A stretch of DNA of 64,000 nucleotides. Origin: Phenylobacterium immobile (ATCC 35973) (GTDB taxonomy: Bacteria > Pseudomonadota > Alphaproteobacteria > Caulobacterales > Caulobacteraceae). The DNA lies in contig NZ_CVJQ01000002.1 of assembly GCF_001375595.1 (NCBI RefSeq), forward strand, positions 62,001-126,000. The letters are read 5' to 3'. Each line of letters begins with the position of its first letter. The stretch's first letter is position 1. A program made the position numbers and the translations under genes. Positions 1-9,508 of the stretch are shown here, piece after piece. The notes under the pieces were generated by a model. It was given only the letters and a program-made list of their open reading frames with translations. It had not been told where the DNA came from and made no database searches.

Positions 1-3000
1 TGCGCTAGATCCTCGATCGAATAGATGTCGTGGTGCGGGGGTGGGCTGATCAGACCGACGCCAGGCGTCGAGTGACGCACCTTGGCGATGTTGGCGTCGA
101 CCTTGTGGCCGGGCAGCTGGCCGCCCTCTCCGGGCTTGGCGCCCTGGGCCATCTTGATCTGGATGTCGTCGGCGTTGACCAGATACTCGGTTGTCACGCC
201 GAAACGGCCGGACGCCACCTGCTTGATCGCCGAACGCAGGCTGTCGCCATTCGGCAGCGGCTTGAAGCGATCCGACTCCTCGCCGCCTTCGCCGGTGTTT
301 GACCGGCCGCCGATACGGTTCATGGCGGTCGCAAGCGTGGTGTGAGCTTCGCGGCTGATCGAGCCAAAGCTCATGGCGCCCGTCGCGAAGCGCTTGACGA
401 TTTCCGTCGCCGGTTCGACCTCATCGATCGAGATCGGCTGGTCGGCGTACTTGAAACGCATCAAGCCGCGGATCGTCAGCAGGCGCTCGCTCTGTTCGTT
501 GATCGACTGGGCGAAGGCCTTGTAGTCCTCGGACTGGTTGCCGCGAACCGCGTGCTGCAACTTCGAAACCGATTCCGGCGTCCAGGCGTGGCTCTCGCCG
601 CGCAGGCGGAACTGCCAAGCCCCGCCGACATCGAGCATCTCGCGGTAGATCGGGTTGTCGCCATAAGCGTCGCGGTGCCGACGCACGGCTTCCTCGGCGA
701 TTTCTGCGAGGCCGATGCCCTCGATGGTGGATGATGTGCCGGTGAAGTACTTTTCGATCAGCCCAGAGGACAGACCCACGGCGTCAAAGATCTGGGCGCC
801 GCAATAGGACTGGTAGGTGGAGATGCCCATCTTGGACATCACCTTCATGATCCCCTTGCCCACCGCCTTGATGAAGTTCTTGCGGACCTCATAGGGCTTC
901 AGCGTCAGACCTTCGCGGACACGGATCTGCTCCAGGGTCTCGAAGGCGAGGTAGGGGTTCACCGCTTCGGCCCCATAGCCGGCCAGGACGCAGAAGTGGT
1001 GGACCTCACGCGCCTCCCCCGTCTCGATGACCAGGCCAGTCTGCATGCGCAGGCCCTGGCGGATGAGGTGGTGGTGCACCGCAGCCGTGGCCAGCGCCGC
1101 TGGGATCGGAATGCGCTCAGCCGACGTCGCCCGGTCCGACAGGATCAGGATATTGCTGTCGGCCAGCACACATTCGGTCGCTTCTCGGCAGAGCCGCTCG
1201 ACCGCCGCGTCAAGACCCGCCGCGCCTTCGGACGCCGGCCAGGTGGCGTCCAGCGTCGCGGTGCGGAAGGCGCCATCGAGCAGTTCGCTCACCGAGCGGA
1301 TCTTCGCCAGATCCTCGTCGGTCAGGATTGGCTGGGCCACCTCGAGGCGCTTGTGCGACCCGGCGTTGCGGCCAAGCAAGTTCGGTCGGGGGCCGATCAT
1401 GGACACCAAGCTCATGACCAGCTCTTCGCGGATCGGGTCGATCGGCGGGTTCGTGACCTGGGCGAAGTTCTGCTTGAAGTACTCGTAAAGCAGCTTCGCG
1501 CGCTTCGAGAGCACGGCGATCGGCGTGTCGGCCCCCATGGAGCCGATGGGATCGTCAGCCAGCCGCCCCATGGGCTCGAGGAAGAAGGCGAGGTCTTCCT
1601 GTGTGTACCCGAAAGCCTGCTGACGGTTCAGCAGCCCTTGAGCATCGTACGCGTTGGTGAGCGCCGGCGTTTCGTTGCCTAGCTCCTCAAGCTTGAACTG
1701 GGTCTGCGCGAGCCATTCCTCATAGGGTTCGGCCGCGGCGAGGGTCGCCTTGATTTCCTCATCCTCGATGATGCGACCCTCTTCCATATCGATCAGGAGC
1801 ATCTTGCCGGGCTGGAGACGCCACTTGCGGACGATCTTCTCGTCCGGCACCGGCAGCACGCCCACTTCCGAGGCCAGGATGATGTTGTCATCGTCGGTGA
1901 TGACGAAGCGCGCCGGGCGCAAACCGTTGCGGTCCAGCGTCGCGCCGATCTGGCGACCGTCCGTGAAAGCCACGGCGGCGGGGCCGTCCCACGGCTCCAT
2001 CAGGGCGGCGTGGTACTCGTAGAAGGCCCGACGCTTCTGATCCATCATCGGGTTGCCGGCCCAGGCTTCCGGGATCAGCATCATGACGGCGTGCGCCAGC
2101 GGGTAGCCGCCTGCGACCAGCAGCTCGAGGGCGTTGTCGAGGCAGGCGGTGTCGGACTGGCCGTGGGGGATCAGCGGCCACATCTTGTTCAGATCCGGTC
2201 CGATCAGATCGCTCTCCAGCGAACGCCGACGGGCGTTCATCCAGTTCACGTTCCCGCGGACGGTGTTGATTTCGCCGTTGTGCGCGACAAAGCGGAACGG
2301 GTGCGCCAGCTTCCAGGATGGGAAAGTGTTGGTCGAGAACCGTTGGTGGACCAGGGCCAGGGCGGAGTCGGCGAGCGGGTCAGCGAGGTCCTTGTAGAAG
2401 GCGCCGACCTGCCCGGCGAGCAGCAGCCCCTTGTAGACCACCGTCCGCGTCGAGAACGATGGGATGTAGAGCTCGGTCAGACCCGGGAGGTTACGCTTGA
2501 GGGCAAGCTCGGCCAACGGGTTCTGCAGTTGCTTGCGCACCGCCAGAAGCTTGCGCTCGTGGGCGTCCTGATCACGGCATTGCGGACCGCGGCCGATGAT
2601 CGCCTGACGGATGACCGGCATAGACTCCATCACCGACTGGCCAAGACCCGTGGTGTCGACCGGCACTTCGCGCCAGCCGATCAGCGGCTGCTTCTCGACC
2701 ATGAGGAAGTGTTCGAACTGGCCGATGGCGGCGTCGCGCGCCTCCTCGTCTCGCGGGAGGAAACACATGGCCACCGCATACTCGCCGGCCGGCGGCAGGA
2801 CGACGCCCGCACCGTCCGCCCAGGCGCGCAGAAGCCGATCCGGAATCTGAATGAGAATGCCCGCGCCGTCGCCCATCAAGGGGTCGGCGCCCACGGCGCC
2901 GCGGTGGTCGAGGTTCAGCAGGATCTGCAGGCCCTGCTGGATCACCTCGTGGGATTTGCGCCCTTTAATATTGGCGACAAAGCCTACGCCGCACGAGTCA

Positions 3001-3047
3001 TGCTCGTTCGCTGGATCATACAGGCCTTGACGCTCGGGCAACCCCAT
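1..3047 (-). CDS. gltB: glutamate synthase (NADPH) large subunit, 5' part
   Basis: The alpha subunit of glutamate synthase makes two glutamates from glutamine and 2-oxoglutarate, using electrons from the GltD subunit, in cytoplasmic ammonia assimilation. About 1015 of the usual ~1500 residues lie in the window; the rest runs off the left edge. The start ATG at 3047 is followed by [12 protein letters not shown] and then [10 protein letters not shown], so Cys19 is the class-II amidotransferase nucleophile exposed after removal of a short propeptide. The next block, [22 protein letters not shown], is typical of the GATase-2 domain. At the window edge the frame reads [18 protein letters not shown], which is the conserved FMN/synthase-domain segment. 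Identification is secure. Confidence 0.97.
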   Translation of the reverse strand, partial: MGLPERQGLYDPANEHDSCGVGFVANIKGRKSHEVIQQGLQILLNLDHRGAVGADPLMGDGAGILIQIPDRLLRAWADGAGVVLPPAGEYAVAMCFLPRDEEARDAAIGQFEHFLMVEKQPLIGWREVPVDTTGLGQSVMESMPVIRQAIIGRGPQCRDQDAHERKLLAVRKQLQNPLAELALKRNLPGLTELYIPSFSTRTVVYKGLLLAGQVGAFYKDLADPLADSALALVHQRFSTNTFPSWKLAHPFRFVAHNGEINTVRGNVNWMNARRRSLESDLIGPDLNKMWPLIPHGQSDTACLDNALELLVAGGYPLAHAVMMLIPEAWAGNPMMDQKRRAFYEYHAALMEPWDGPAAVAFTDGRQIGATLDRNGLRPARFVITDDDNIILASEVGVLPVPDEKIVRKWRLQPGKMLLIDMEEGRIIEDEEIKATLAAAEPYEEWLAQTQFKLEELGNETPALTNAYDAQGLLNRQQAFGYTQEDLAFFLEPMGRLADDPIGSMGADTPIAVLSKRAKLLYEYFKQNFAQVTNPPIDPIREELVMSLVSMIGPRPNLLGRNAGSHKRLEVAQPILTDEDLAKIRSVSELLDGAFRTATLDATWPASEGAAGLDAAVERLCREATECVLADSNILILSDRATSAERIPIPAALATAAVHHHLIRQGLRMQTGLVIETGEAREVHHFCVLAGYGAEAVNPYLAFETLEQIRVREGLTLKPYEVRKNFIKAVGKGIMKVMSKMGISTYQSYCGAQIFDAVGLSSGLIEKYFTGTSSTIEGIGLAEIAEEAVRRHRDAYGDNPIYREMLDVGGAWQFRLRGESHAWTPESVSKLQHAVRGNQSEDYKAFAQSINEQSERLLTIRGLMRFKYADQPISIDEVEPATEIVKRFATGAMSFGSISREAHTTLATAMNRIGGRSNTGEGGEESDRFKPLPNGDSLRSAIKQVASGRFGVTTEYLVNADDIQIKMAQGAKPGEGGQLPGHKVDANIAKVRHSTPGVGLISPPPHHDIYSIEDLA

Positions 3048-3306
3048 CCTCGTCCCCACTCCACTTAAGCCGCGCCCGCCGATCAGTTGCGAAAGACTCT
3101 CGACTAGAGAGAGGCGTTCGCCTTAGAAAGACTGCAGGCGCGCGAAAAACGCGGCCCGGCCGAGGCCGGGTCACTCGCGCGGGCATTTACCCGGCAAGGA
3201 TAGCCCTTGTCGATGCCTCGAAAGTCGCGGGCATGGAAGAATTTGCTGCGTGAAGCGGCGCCAGCGCCCATACGAAGGCGCAAAATTTCTCTCCCACTGC
3301 GGCTTT

Positions 3307-4911
3307 TCAGGGCGAATTGGCCGGGATCGCGTACGGTTGGGAGGCGCGACATTCCCGCCAACCGCCCAAAGCGCCCGCTCGGCGATAGAAGCTGAGCTTA
3401 TACTGGCCGGGCGTCGCGCCCTTGATCACAAATGTCTGATCAAATCCGCTCTCGGACATTCTCGGCTCGCGGAACGCCTCGCCGACATCAGGGCGCTGAA
3501 GCCCGAAGTCAACGGCGCCCGTCAAGTCGCCGCCTGGTCCGGAGATGCGCAGGAAGCCGTCGCGTGCGCCGCCGACCAGCCAGCCGCCAACGTCGAGCAG
3601 CCATTGCCCATGGGAGATCCCTGGGACCACCGGTCGCAGCTCAACTCGCTCGACGTTGCACTGGTCTGTCAGCTTGGCGCTGCGCGTGGCCCCGGCCTCG
3701 GAGGCTCGGGCGCGTTGGAGCTCCGGCAAGCCCGTGGCCTCGTTCGGCAGGGCTGTTTCGATCCGCGCCCGGGCTGCAGGCGATGGCGCAGGGCCACCGG
3801 TGAGCGAGAACTTCAGGCCGCCTTCCACCACCTCCAGGATGACGATGTCGGGCCGGTAGCGATCGATCAGATCCTCGCGCCAGGTGCCCTCTTCGTTGTG
3901 CACAACGATGATGCGGCTGAAGTGGCGGTACATGAAGGGCAGGAGTTCGTTGGAAAACGAGTCCACCGTCATCAAGAGGATGGGTTTGCCGGAGACGCCG
4001 GTCTCGATGATGTGCGGCTTGCTCCAGTGCTTGATCGGCGTCAGCCACACGACCTTGGCGCGCTTGAGGTCCCCGCGATCCACGAGCTCGGGATACTGGA
4101 CATCGACGGCGCCGCCGACCCCCAGCATCTTCGCGAGGTCGTGGGGCGTCGCTTTTAGCGGCAACGGCGCGGCCGGCGGGAAGTCGGAACGGGGTCTGGG
4201 CCCTTCGGTCAGGCCCATGGCGTGCAGCCGATCCATCAGGGCGACGTAGCCGACATAGGCGCCGTAGCCGGTCCAATGGGTGTCATGGCGACTGTAGACC
4301 GGGTCTCCGGCTTCACGGGCGGCGTCCAGCGCCTTTGACGGCGAGACCAGCACGCCGGCCCCTGAGGCCTCGACAATGGGCGGCATGCGCAGCGCAGCAT
4401 GATCCGGCGCGGCGCCCTTTAACCACCAAGGGCCGAACTGCGGATACACCGTCTCCTTGAGCGGCGCGACGAAGACGACGTAGGCGATCCCCCGCGCGCG
4501 CAGCGCCTCGGTGCGTCCCGCGAGGGTCGCAAGCCAATCGCGCGTTCTGATCTGCCCCCAGGGTGGGTCGGCGCGCACACCGCCCATGTGGCTGCCGTCG
4601 TCGTAGAATAGCCAGCCTTTGCGACCGACGATGACCTTTGGCGAGCCGCTGACCCCCGCCATCATCCGTACGCGGTTCAAGGCGGCGATAAGGTACGGGC
4701 GGGCAGGAAAGTGGTCGGCGATATAGGCGTCAGTCGCCTTGCGGAAGGGTTTGAGGCCTTCATAGCCGCCGCTCCATCGCGGCCTTTCGGAGAGCTTGCG
4801 ATTTTCCTGGATCACTGGCTGTGGGAGGTGCGACAGCGGAGCCGTCGCAGCCGCCATCAGCACGATCACGCCGCCGACCAAGAGCCGCCAATGGGTTTTA
4901 GACGCGATCAC
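3307..4911 (-). CDS. AlgX/AlgJ-like SGNH-fold polysaccharide O-acetyltransferase
   Basis: A 534-residue periplasmic protein with an N-terminal membrane anchor (residues ~9-27). It carries the AlgX/AlgJ signature DTHWT, with Asp210 and His212, and a GDSFS-like VDSFS block containing Ser318. Together these form the predicted SGNH-type triad. Family members take acetyl groups delivered by an MBOAT protein and transfer them to an exported polysaccharide. It starts 3 bp after the stop of the MBOAT gene, so the two form one operon. There are no alginate synthesis genes nearby, so the acceptor is probably another surface polysaccharide (inference). The C-terminal ~150 residues look like an extra beta-rich domain. 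Confidence 0.85.
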   Translation of the reverse strand: MIASKTHWRLLVGGVIVLMAAATAPLSHLPQPVIQENRKLSERPRWSGGYEGLKPFRKATDAYIADHFPARPYLIAALNRVRMMAGVSGSPKVIVGRKGWLFYDDGSHMGGVRADPPWGQIRTRDWLATLAGRTEALRARGIAYVVFVAPLKETVYPQFGPWWLKGAAPDHAALRMPPIVEASGAGVLVSPSKALDAAREAGDPVYSRHDTHWTGYGAYVGYVALMDRLHAMGLTEGPRPRSDFPPAAPLPLKATPHDLAKMLGVGGAVDVQYPELVDRGDLKRAKVVWLTPIKHWSKPHIIETGVSGKPILLMTVDSFSNELLPFMYRHFSRIIVVHNEEGTWREDLIDRYRPDIVILEVVEGGLKFSLTGGPAPSPAARARIETALPNEATGLPELQRARASEAGATRSAKLTDQCNVERVELRPVVPGISHGQWLLDVGGWLVGGARDGFLRISGPGGDLTGAVDFGLQRPDVGEAFREPRMSESGFDQTFVIKGATPGQYKLSFYRRAGALGGWRECRASQPYAIPANSP

Positions 4912-4914
4912 GTC

Positions 4915-6354
4915 TCAGAACCGGAAGTAGAGGAAGGGGTTTAGGGTCGAGCTGACCAACAGCGCGATGCACAGGACGAAGCTCGCCAGCAGCAGGGGCG
5001 CCGGCGCCGCCCTGACCGCCACTGTATCCAACCGCGTCCCGCCATCGCCTTCTCGCGTCGCCCAGGGCGCGCGCAGGCGGGCTAACACCCAAGGCGCCAA
5101 AGGGAAGGCGAAGAGCGACCCTGCAGCCAGGGCCCCGAGCGACTGGGCGTGCAGCAGGACCGCCAGGTCGGGCTTGATGACGCCGATGCGATCTGGAGAG
5201 ATCATCGCCTTCAGATAGCCGAGGGCCGAGGGCAGGCTCTCGGCGCGGAAGAACACCCAGCCCACCGCGACGACGCAAAGCGTGTAGGCGCGCCGCCCCA
5301 GAACAGGCCATGCCGCAAGGACGCCCGCGAAGCCATACCGCTCCAGCATGAGGAATGCGCCATGGAACAGGCCCCAGACGATGAATTGCCAGGCCGCACC
5401 GTGCCATAGGCCCGTCAGGAAAAAGACGATGAGGAGGTTGCGCGCGGTCTTCAGGCCCCCCAGTCGGTTACCCCCCAGCGGAATGTACACATAGTCGCGG
5501 AACCAGCTCGACAGGGAGATGTGCCATCGGCGCCAAAACTCGGTGATCGACTGGGCGGCGTAGGGGTAGTCGAAGTTCTTCGGGAAGGTGAAGCCGAGCA
5601 GAAAGGCCAAGCCGATCGCCATATTGGAGTAGCCGCAGAAATCGAAGTAGATTTGCAGGGTGTAGGCCCAGGCGCCCAACCAAGCCGTACCGCTGTCGAG
5701 GGTCGATATAGGCAGGCCGAAGGCGTGGTCCGCCAGGGGCGCAACCGCGTTGGCGACCAGGATCTTCTGGCTCAGACCCACGATGAAATACTGGACGCCA
5801 AGGCCGACATGCCCGGTCCGGCGGCGGTCGGCGTGCATTTCGTCGCGGATATCGGCGTATCGCACGATCGGTCCGGCGATCAGGTGCGGGAACATCAGGA
5901 TGTAGGTGGCGAACCGCAACGGATTGCGTTCCACCTCCACGCTTCCGCGCTGCACGTCGACGACGTAGCTGACCAATTGGAAGGTGAAGAAGGAAATCCC
6001 CAGCGGCAGGGCGTGGGCTGGCGACGAGATCGGCGCCCCTGGCGCTAGGTCGTTGAACGTCTCCGCCAGGAATGCGGCGTACTTGAAGTAGCCCAACACG
6101 CCGAAGTCGGCGGCGATCAGCGCGGCCAGGATCGCAAGGCCCGCAGGGCTGCGCGACCGTCGTGCGATCAACAGCGACGCACCGAAGTTCAGGGCGATGA
6201 GCGCTGCGAGCAGCAGGATATAAGCGCCCTCGCCCCAGACGTAGAAGGCGGCGCTCCCCGCCAACAGGACGCCTGCCCGCCAGCCGCTGACATAGTAGCC
6301 GAGCAGGAAGACAGGCAGGAAATAGAAGATGAAGATGATCGAACTGAAGACCAT
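4915..6354 (-). CDS. MBOAT family O-acyltransferase (AlgI-like)
   Basis: A 479-residue multi-spanning inner-membrane protein of the AlgI/DltB MBOAT family. These proteins pass acetyl groups from the cytoplasm to a periplasmic partner for glycan O-acetylation. Visible hallmarks are the N-terminal FSSIIFIFYFLP, the block FWRRWHISLSSWFRDYVYIP, and FFLTGLWHGAAWQF holding the catalytic His of the LWHG motif. It is the first gene of a two-gene operon, with the AlgX/J-like partner 3 bp downstream. It is divergent from the Crp/Fnr-type regulator at 6523, and both promoters must lie in the ~170 bp between them. Confidence 0.93.
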   Translation of the reverse strand: MVFSSIIFIFYFLPVFLLGYYVSGWRAGVLLAGSAAFYVWGEGAYILLLAALIALNFGASLLIARRSRSPAGLAILAALIAADFGVLGYFKYAAFLAETFNDLAPGAPISSPAHALPLGISFFTFQLVSYVVDVQRGSVEVERNPLRFATYILMFPHLIAGPIVRYADIRDEMHADRRRTGHVGLGVQYFIVGLSQKILVANAVAPLADHAFGLPISTLDSGTAWLGAWAYTLQIYFDFCGYSNMAIGLAFLLGFTFPKNFDYPYAAQSITEFWRRWHISLSSWFRDYVYIPLGGNRLGGLKTARNLLIVFFLTGLWHGAAWQFIVWGLFHGAFLMLERYGFAGVLAAWPVLGRRAYTLCVVAVGWVFFRAESLPSALGYLKAMISPDRIGVIKPDLAVLLHAQSLGALAAGSLFAFPLAPWVLARLRAPWATREGDGGTRLDTVAVRAAPAPLLLASFVLCIALLVSSTLNPFLYFRF

Positions 6355-6522
6355 GCCCGCCCCTGCGACTCGCGCCGTCAGCTTGGCCGAGCCGAGCCTC
6401 CTCTAGCATGGTCGCTACGCGTGGATAGGGGCCGATCGTCCAGCCGACTTAGAGGCGAAGAACCGCCGAGGGAACTTCCGGCCGAGCTGGCGCTTGTGAA
6501 AGCGGACAGGACCCATAGCGCC

Positions 6523-7308
6523 ATGCAGGAGCGCCACCCCGATATCGCGATGCTTCGGCACAAGCTGTCGCATTTCTCCGAGACCGTGCCGGAAGATGAG
6601 TACGACGCACTCGCCGCCGTGTTCGGCCCGCCGGTCTTCGTCGAGCGCGGGGAAAGCTTTGTCGTCCAGAACAGCCGACCAACGCGGTGCAGCCTTCTCC
6701 TTTCGGGCTTTGCGGGCCGATCGGTCCTGCTGCGCGGCGGCGATGAACAGACCACGGCTATCCACGTCGCCGGAGATTTCGTCGATCTCCATGCCTTGCT
6801 GCTGAACTCCCTCGACCACCGCATCGTCGCCCTGACGCCCTGCCAGATCGCAACGGCCAATCGCAGGAGCCTTGAGCAACTGATCGCCGCCTATCCGAAA
6901 CTTTCCCGCGCGCTCTGGTTCCTCACGGTCGTGGACGCGGCGGTGCATCGGCGCTGGCTTACGGTCTTGGGGCGGCGCTCGGCGCTCGGGCGTTGCGCGC
7001 ACCTTGTCTGCGAGATGCATGCACGGCTGGACGACGTCGGTTTGGTCGACAACGGGCGCTTTCGCCTACCGCTGAGCCAGGCGCGCATCGGCGATATGCT
7101 CGCCCTGTCCGCTGTCCACATCAACCGCGTGATACAGGACCTCCGCAGCAGCGGCCTTCTCACCTGGGAGCGGGGAACGGTCACGATTCTCGATTTCGAT
7201 GGCCTTGCGGCCGTCGGAGAGTTCGAGCCCAGCTATCTTCAGATCTCTCCGCGGCCACGGGTGGACGCCGGGCACGGGCGTCGGTCCGTGCTCACCGCCA
7301 TCGCTTGA
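6523..7308 (+). CDS. Crp/Fnr family transcriptional regulator
   Basis: A 261-residue regulator with an N-terminal cyclic-nucleotide-binding-like beta barrel (roughly residues 15-125) and a C-terminal winged helix with the recognition block RIGDMLALSAVHINRVIQDL. No Fnr-type cysteine cluster is seen, so it is not an obvious oxygen sensor. The frame stays open upstream, but ATG 6523 is chosen because GGACAGG lies 12 nt before it and typical members start close to this point (RHKLSHF). It is divergent from the O-acetyltransferase operon, which is a possible target (inference). Confidence 0.85.
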   Translation: MQERHPDIAMLRHKLSHFSETVPEDEYDALAAVFGPPVFVERGESFVVQNSRPTRCSLLLSGFAGRSVLLRGGDEQTTAIHVAGDFVDLHALLLNSLDHRIVALTPCQIATANRRSLEQLIAAYPKLSRALWFLTVVDAAVHRRWLTVLGRRSALGRCAHLVCEMHARLDDVGLVDNGRFRLPLSQARIGDMLALSAVHINRVIQDLRSSGLLTWERGTVTILDFDGLAAVGEFEPSYLQISPRPRVDAGHGRRSVLTAIA

Positions 7309-7375
7309 ACAGATGGTGCGTGTCGCCGCTTGATCCTGAAGGGACGCGCGACTACAACCCGCAACTCGCGAATGC

Positions 7376-7452
7376 GCCGCCTTAGCTCAGTTGGTTAGAG
7401 CGCTAGATTGTGGATCTAGAGGTCCTCGGTTCGAGCCCGAGAGGTGGTACCA
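7376..7452 (+). tRNA. tRNA-His(GTG)
   Basis: A full cloverleaf is visible: acceptor GCCGCCT paired with AGGTGGT, D-arm TAGCTCAGTTGG, anticodon stem CTAGA/TCTAG with loop TTGTGGA (anticodon GTG), and T-arm CTCGG TTCGAGC CCGAG. CCA is encoded. The discriminator is A73, the first pair is G1-U72, and the base before G1 is C, so neither G-1 nor C73 is encoded. This atypical histidine tRNA is known from many Alphaproteobacteria with a divergent HisRS. An 8-bp inverted repeat (7448-7470) overlaps the 3' end. Confidence 0.97.
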
Positions 7453-7497
7453 TCGCGGCGTACGATGGTACGCAAGTCGCTCCAGCTAAGCCCTCAT

Positions 7498-8070
7498 CTA
7501 GCGACTGAGCGCGGCTGCGGCGATGATCCAAACGCCCATCACCGCGAAGAGCACAGCGGCAGCGGTGCGGATCGCCTTCAATGGGAAGACCTTCACCGCC
7601 GCCTCGCCCAGGTAAACTGCTGGCACGTTCGCCAGCATCATGCCCGCCGTCGTGCCCACGGTCACGAGGACGATCTGCTGATAGCGCGCAGCCAAAAGGG
7701 TGGTCGCCACTTGAGTCTTGTCGCCAATTTCCACCAGGAAGAAGGCCACCAGCGTTGTTATGAAGACACCAAAGCCACGCGTTGACTTGACGTCATCGTC
7801 ATCGGCCTTGTCAGGCACCAACGCCCAGGCCGCCATGAGAATAAAAGCCACGCCCACGACGTACTGGAATACGGGCCCAGACAGCCAGCGCGCCAGGAAA
7901 TAGCCGGCCGTCGCCGCCAAGCCGTGATTGAGGATGGTCGCCGCCAGGATGCCGCCGATGATCGGCAGCGGCTTGCGAAACCTGGCCGCAAGAATGATCG
8001 CCAGCAGTTGTGTCTTGTCGCCGATCTCGGCGATGGCGACCACGACGGCGGAAAAGAACAAAGCTTCCAT
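7498..8070 (-). CDS. TMEM165/GDT1 (UPF0016) family manganese exporter
   Basis: A six-helix membrane protein built as an inverted repeat. Each half carries the family signature EIGDKTQ (once after the first helix and again after an acidic DDDD linker). Bacterial members (MneA and relatives) export Mn2+. A yybP-ykoY Mn2+ riboswitch precedes it at 8135-8252, which supports this role directly. The ATG at 8070 gives MEALFFSAVVV, the usual family start. An in-frame TTG at 8103 has a better Shine-Dalgarno (GGAGG, 6 nt away) and would add 11 residues, so translation may start there. Monocistronic. Confidence 0.9.
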   Translation of the reverse strand: MEALFFSAVVVAIAEIGDKTQLLAIILAARFRKPLPIIGGILAATILNHGLAATAGYFLARWLSGPVFQYVVGVAFILMAAWALVPDKADDDDVKSTRGFGVFITTLVAFFLVEIGDKTQVATTLLAARYQQIVLVTVGTTAGMMLANVPAVYLGEAAVKVFPLKAIRTAAAVLFAVMGVWIIAAAALSR

Positions 8071-8134
8071 GAACGCGATTCCCAGGCCGTATGGACACGA
8101 CAACGCAAACCTCCGCGGCCTTGGCCGGAGCTAG

Positions 8135-8252
8135 CGTCGTCGGTCTCGCCAAGCCGGATCACTGATCCGCCGCACCCGCCATGGCCACTGTACGGCCAAG
8201 TATGTTGACGGACGCTCCGCCTAAGCGGGCGGCTACTCCCCGAGTAACGACG
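8135..8252 (-). promoter_or_regulatory. yybP-ykoY manganese riboswitch
   Basis: On the minus strand the conserved halves TCGGGGAGTAGCC (8231-8243 region) and GGCGAGACCGACG (8137-8149 region) are both present, separated by the GTCAACATACT stretch. The ends pair as CGTCGTT with GACGACG (8246-8252 with 8135-8141), giving the P1 stem. The aptamer lies just upstream of a GDT1/UPF0016 gene, its classic target. Downstream, CTCCGGCC...CGGAGG can form a hairpin that buries the GGAGG Shine-Dalgarno at 8110-8114, suggesting control of translation (inference). Confidence 0.9.
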
Positions 8253-8291
8253 AGGATGTAGCGGGGGCTGAGCGCGACTGTAAACCCCAAA

Positions 8292-8324
8292 ACGAAAAAG
8301 CCCCGGAGGCGGAACCTCCGGGGC
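8292..8324 (-). terminator. Rho-independent terminator of the exbB-exbD-tonB operon
   Basis: On the minus strand a 10-bp perfect stem GCCCCGGAGG / CCTCCGGGGC with a 5-nt loop is followed by TTTTTCGTTTT. It sits 25 bp after the tonB stop codon. Confidence 0.92.
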
Positions 8325-8348
8325 CTTCTCAATTTAATCGCAGTCGCC

Positions 8349-9056
8349 TCAGTCGGCCATCTGGAACCGGATTGGAACCCGGACCAGACCGCCCGCAACG
8401 GGCGAACCGTCTCGGGTCTGAGGTCGCATCCGGAAGAGCCGGCTCATACGAAGCGCGGCGCCGCCGAAGTCTTGGTCGGCCGGAGTTTCCGACACGACCG
8501 AGCAGTTTTCCAAACCACCGCGAGCATTGACCGTGCAGCTGAGCGTCGCGCTACCCGACACGTTCATGCGCGAAGCACGTTCGGGATAGTAGCGCTGGGT
8601 CTCTTCCGCGGTCGGCCTGCGTTGCCAATCCGGCTGCGTGATCACCGACGGACGCGGCGCCTCAGGAGGCGGCGCGGCCGGCGGCCGGGGCTCTTCGATC
8701 CGCTTTTCAACCGGCGGAACCGGCAGAGGCGGGATCGTCGAAGGTAGGTCCGGCGCGGCGACAGGCGGACGCGGCTGCAGCTTGGGCGGCGGCGGCGGCG
8801 GTGTGTTCGACGGCGGCGGCGGCGGCGGCGGCGGGGGAGGCGGCACGGGCTTGATGATCGACACGTCGGTCACCTCGTCCGAGTACTCCTTGTAGTTCGG
8901 CTCAAACCGCGTCTTCCACAGGTACACGCCAATCGCAACGTGGGCGATGATCGAGACGATGATCGCAATCGTCACGCCCTTGTTGCGAGCCGGTTTCCGT
9001 TCGTCGAACGGATTGTGCGCCGGGTGGGCGACGTCAGTGGTCGGGGTATCAGTCAT
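8349..9056 (-). CDS. tonB: TonB energy transducer
   Basis: A 235-residue periplasm-spanning protein that couples the inner-membrane ExbB-ExbD motor to TonB-dependent outer-membrane receptors. It has a cytoplasmic N-terminus, a transmembrane helix at ~28-47 (VTIAIIVSIIAHVAIGVYLW), a proline-rich periplasmic linker including a run of 11 prolines, and a C-terminal TonB domain from ~145 (YPERASRMNVSGSATLSC). It is the last gene of exbB-exbD-tonB and is followed directly by a strong terminator. Confidence 0.95.
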   Translation of the reverse strand: MTDTPTTDVAHPAHNPFDERKPARNKGVTIAIIVSIIAHVAIGVYLWKTRFEPNYKEYSDEVTDVSIIKPVPPPPPPPPPPPSNTPPPPPPKLQPRPPVAAPDLPSTIPPLPVPPVEKRIEEPRPPAAPPPEAPRPSVITQPDWQRRPTAEETQRYYPERASRMNVSGSATLSCTVNARGGLENCSVVSETPADQDFGGAALRMSRLFRMRPQTRDGSPVAGGLVRVPIRFQMAD

Positions 9057-9068
9057 TCGTCTTCCCCC

Positions 9069-9503
9069 CTACCCCTTGTCTTCGCCGACCAGAGCAACGC
9101 TGTAGAAGCCGTTGTCCTGGAGCATGTTCATGACAGCCATGAAGTCGCCGTACATGGTGTCGGTGTCAGCGCGGATGAAAATCCGTTCCTTGGTCGGGTT
9201 ACGGCTAGCACCCAGTTGGGACCGAAGATCGTCGCCTAGAGCGGAGACGTCCGTCGGAAAGTCCTGGATGAAGATCCGACCGTTGTTCTGGATCGAGATG
9301 TACACCGGCTTCGGCGGATTAGTGCCTGGCGGAGCGACCGCGGGAGGCAGCGCCACCTTCACGGTAACGGCCGCCATAGGGGCCGCCACCATGAAGATGA
9401 TCAGGAGAACCAACATCACGTCCACGAACGGGGTGACGTTGATCTCCGCGTTCTGCGTCTCCGTGTACTTGCCGCCCCCGGAACCCGAGAGTTTAGCGGC
9501 CAT
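9069..9503 (-). CDS. exbD: biopolymer transport protein ExbD
   Basis: A 144-residue inner-membrane component of the TonB motor. One transmembrane helix near residues 25-45 contains the essential aspartate in INVTPFVDVMLVLLIIFMV, and a periplasmic domain follows. It lies between exbB (5 bp away) and tonB (12 bp away), so all three are co-transcribed and probably translated together. Confidence 0.96.
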   Translation of the reverse strand: MAAKLSGSGGGKYTETQNAEINVTPFVDVMLVLLIIFMVAAPMAAVTVKVALPPAVAPPGTNPPKPVYISIQNNGRIFIQDFPTDVSALGDDLRSQLGASRNPTKERIFIRADTDTMYGDFMAVMNMLQDNGFYSVALVGEDKG

Positions 9504-9508
9504 GTAGG

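Noticed and set aside
7448..7470. Inverted repeat TACCATCG/CGATGGTA overlapping the tRNA-His 3' end
   Set aside because: Considered as terminator; no T-run follows and the left arm includes the tRNA CCA, so it is reported only as a feature of the tRNA end.
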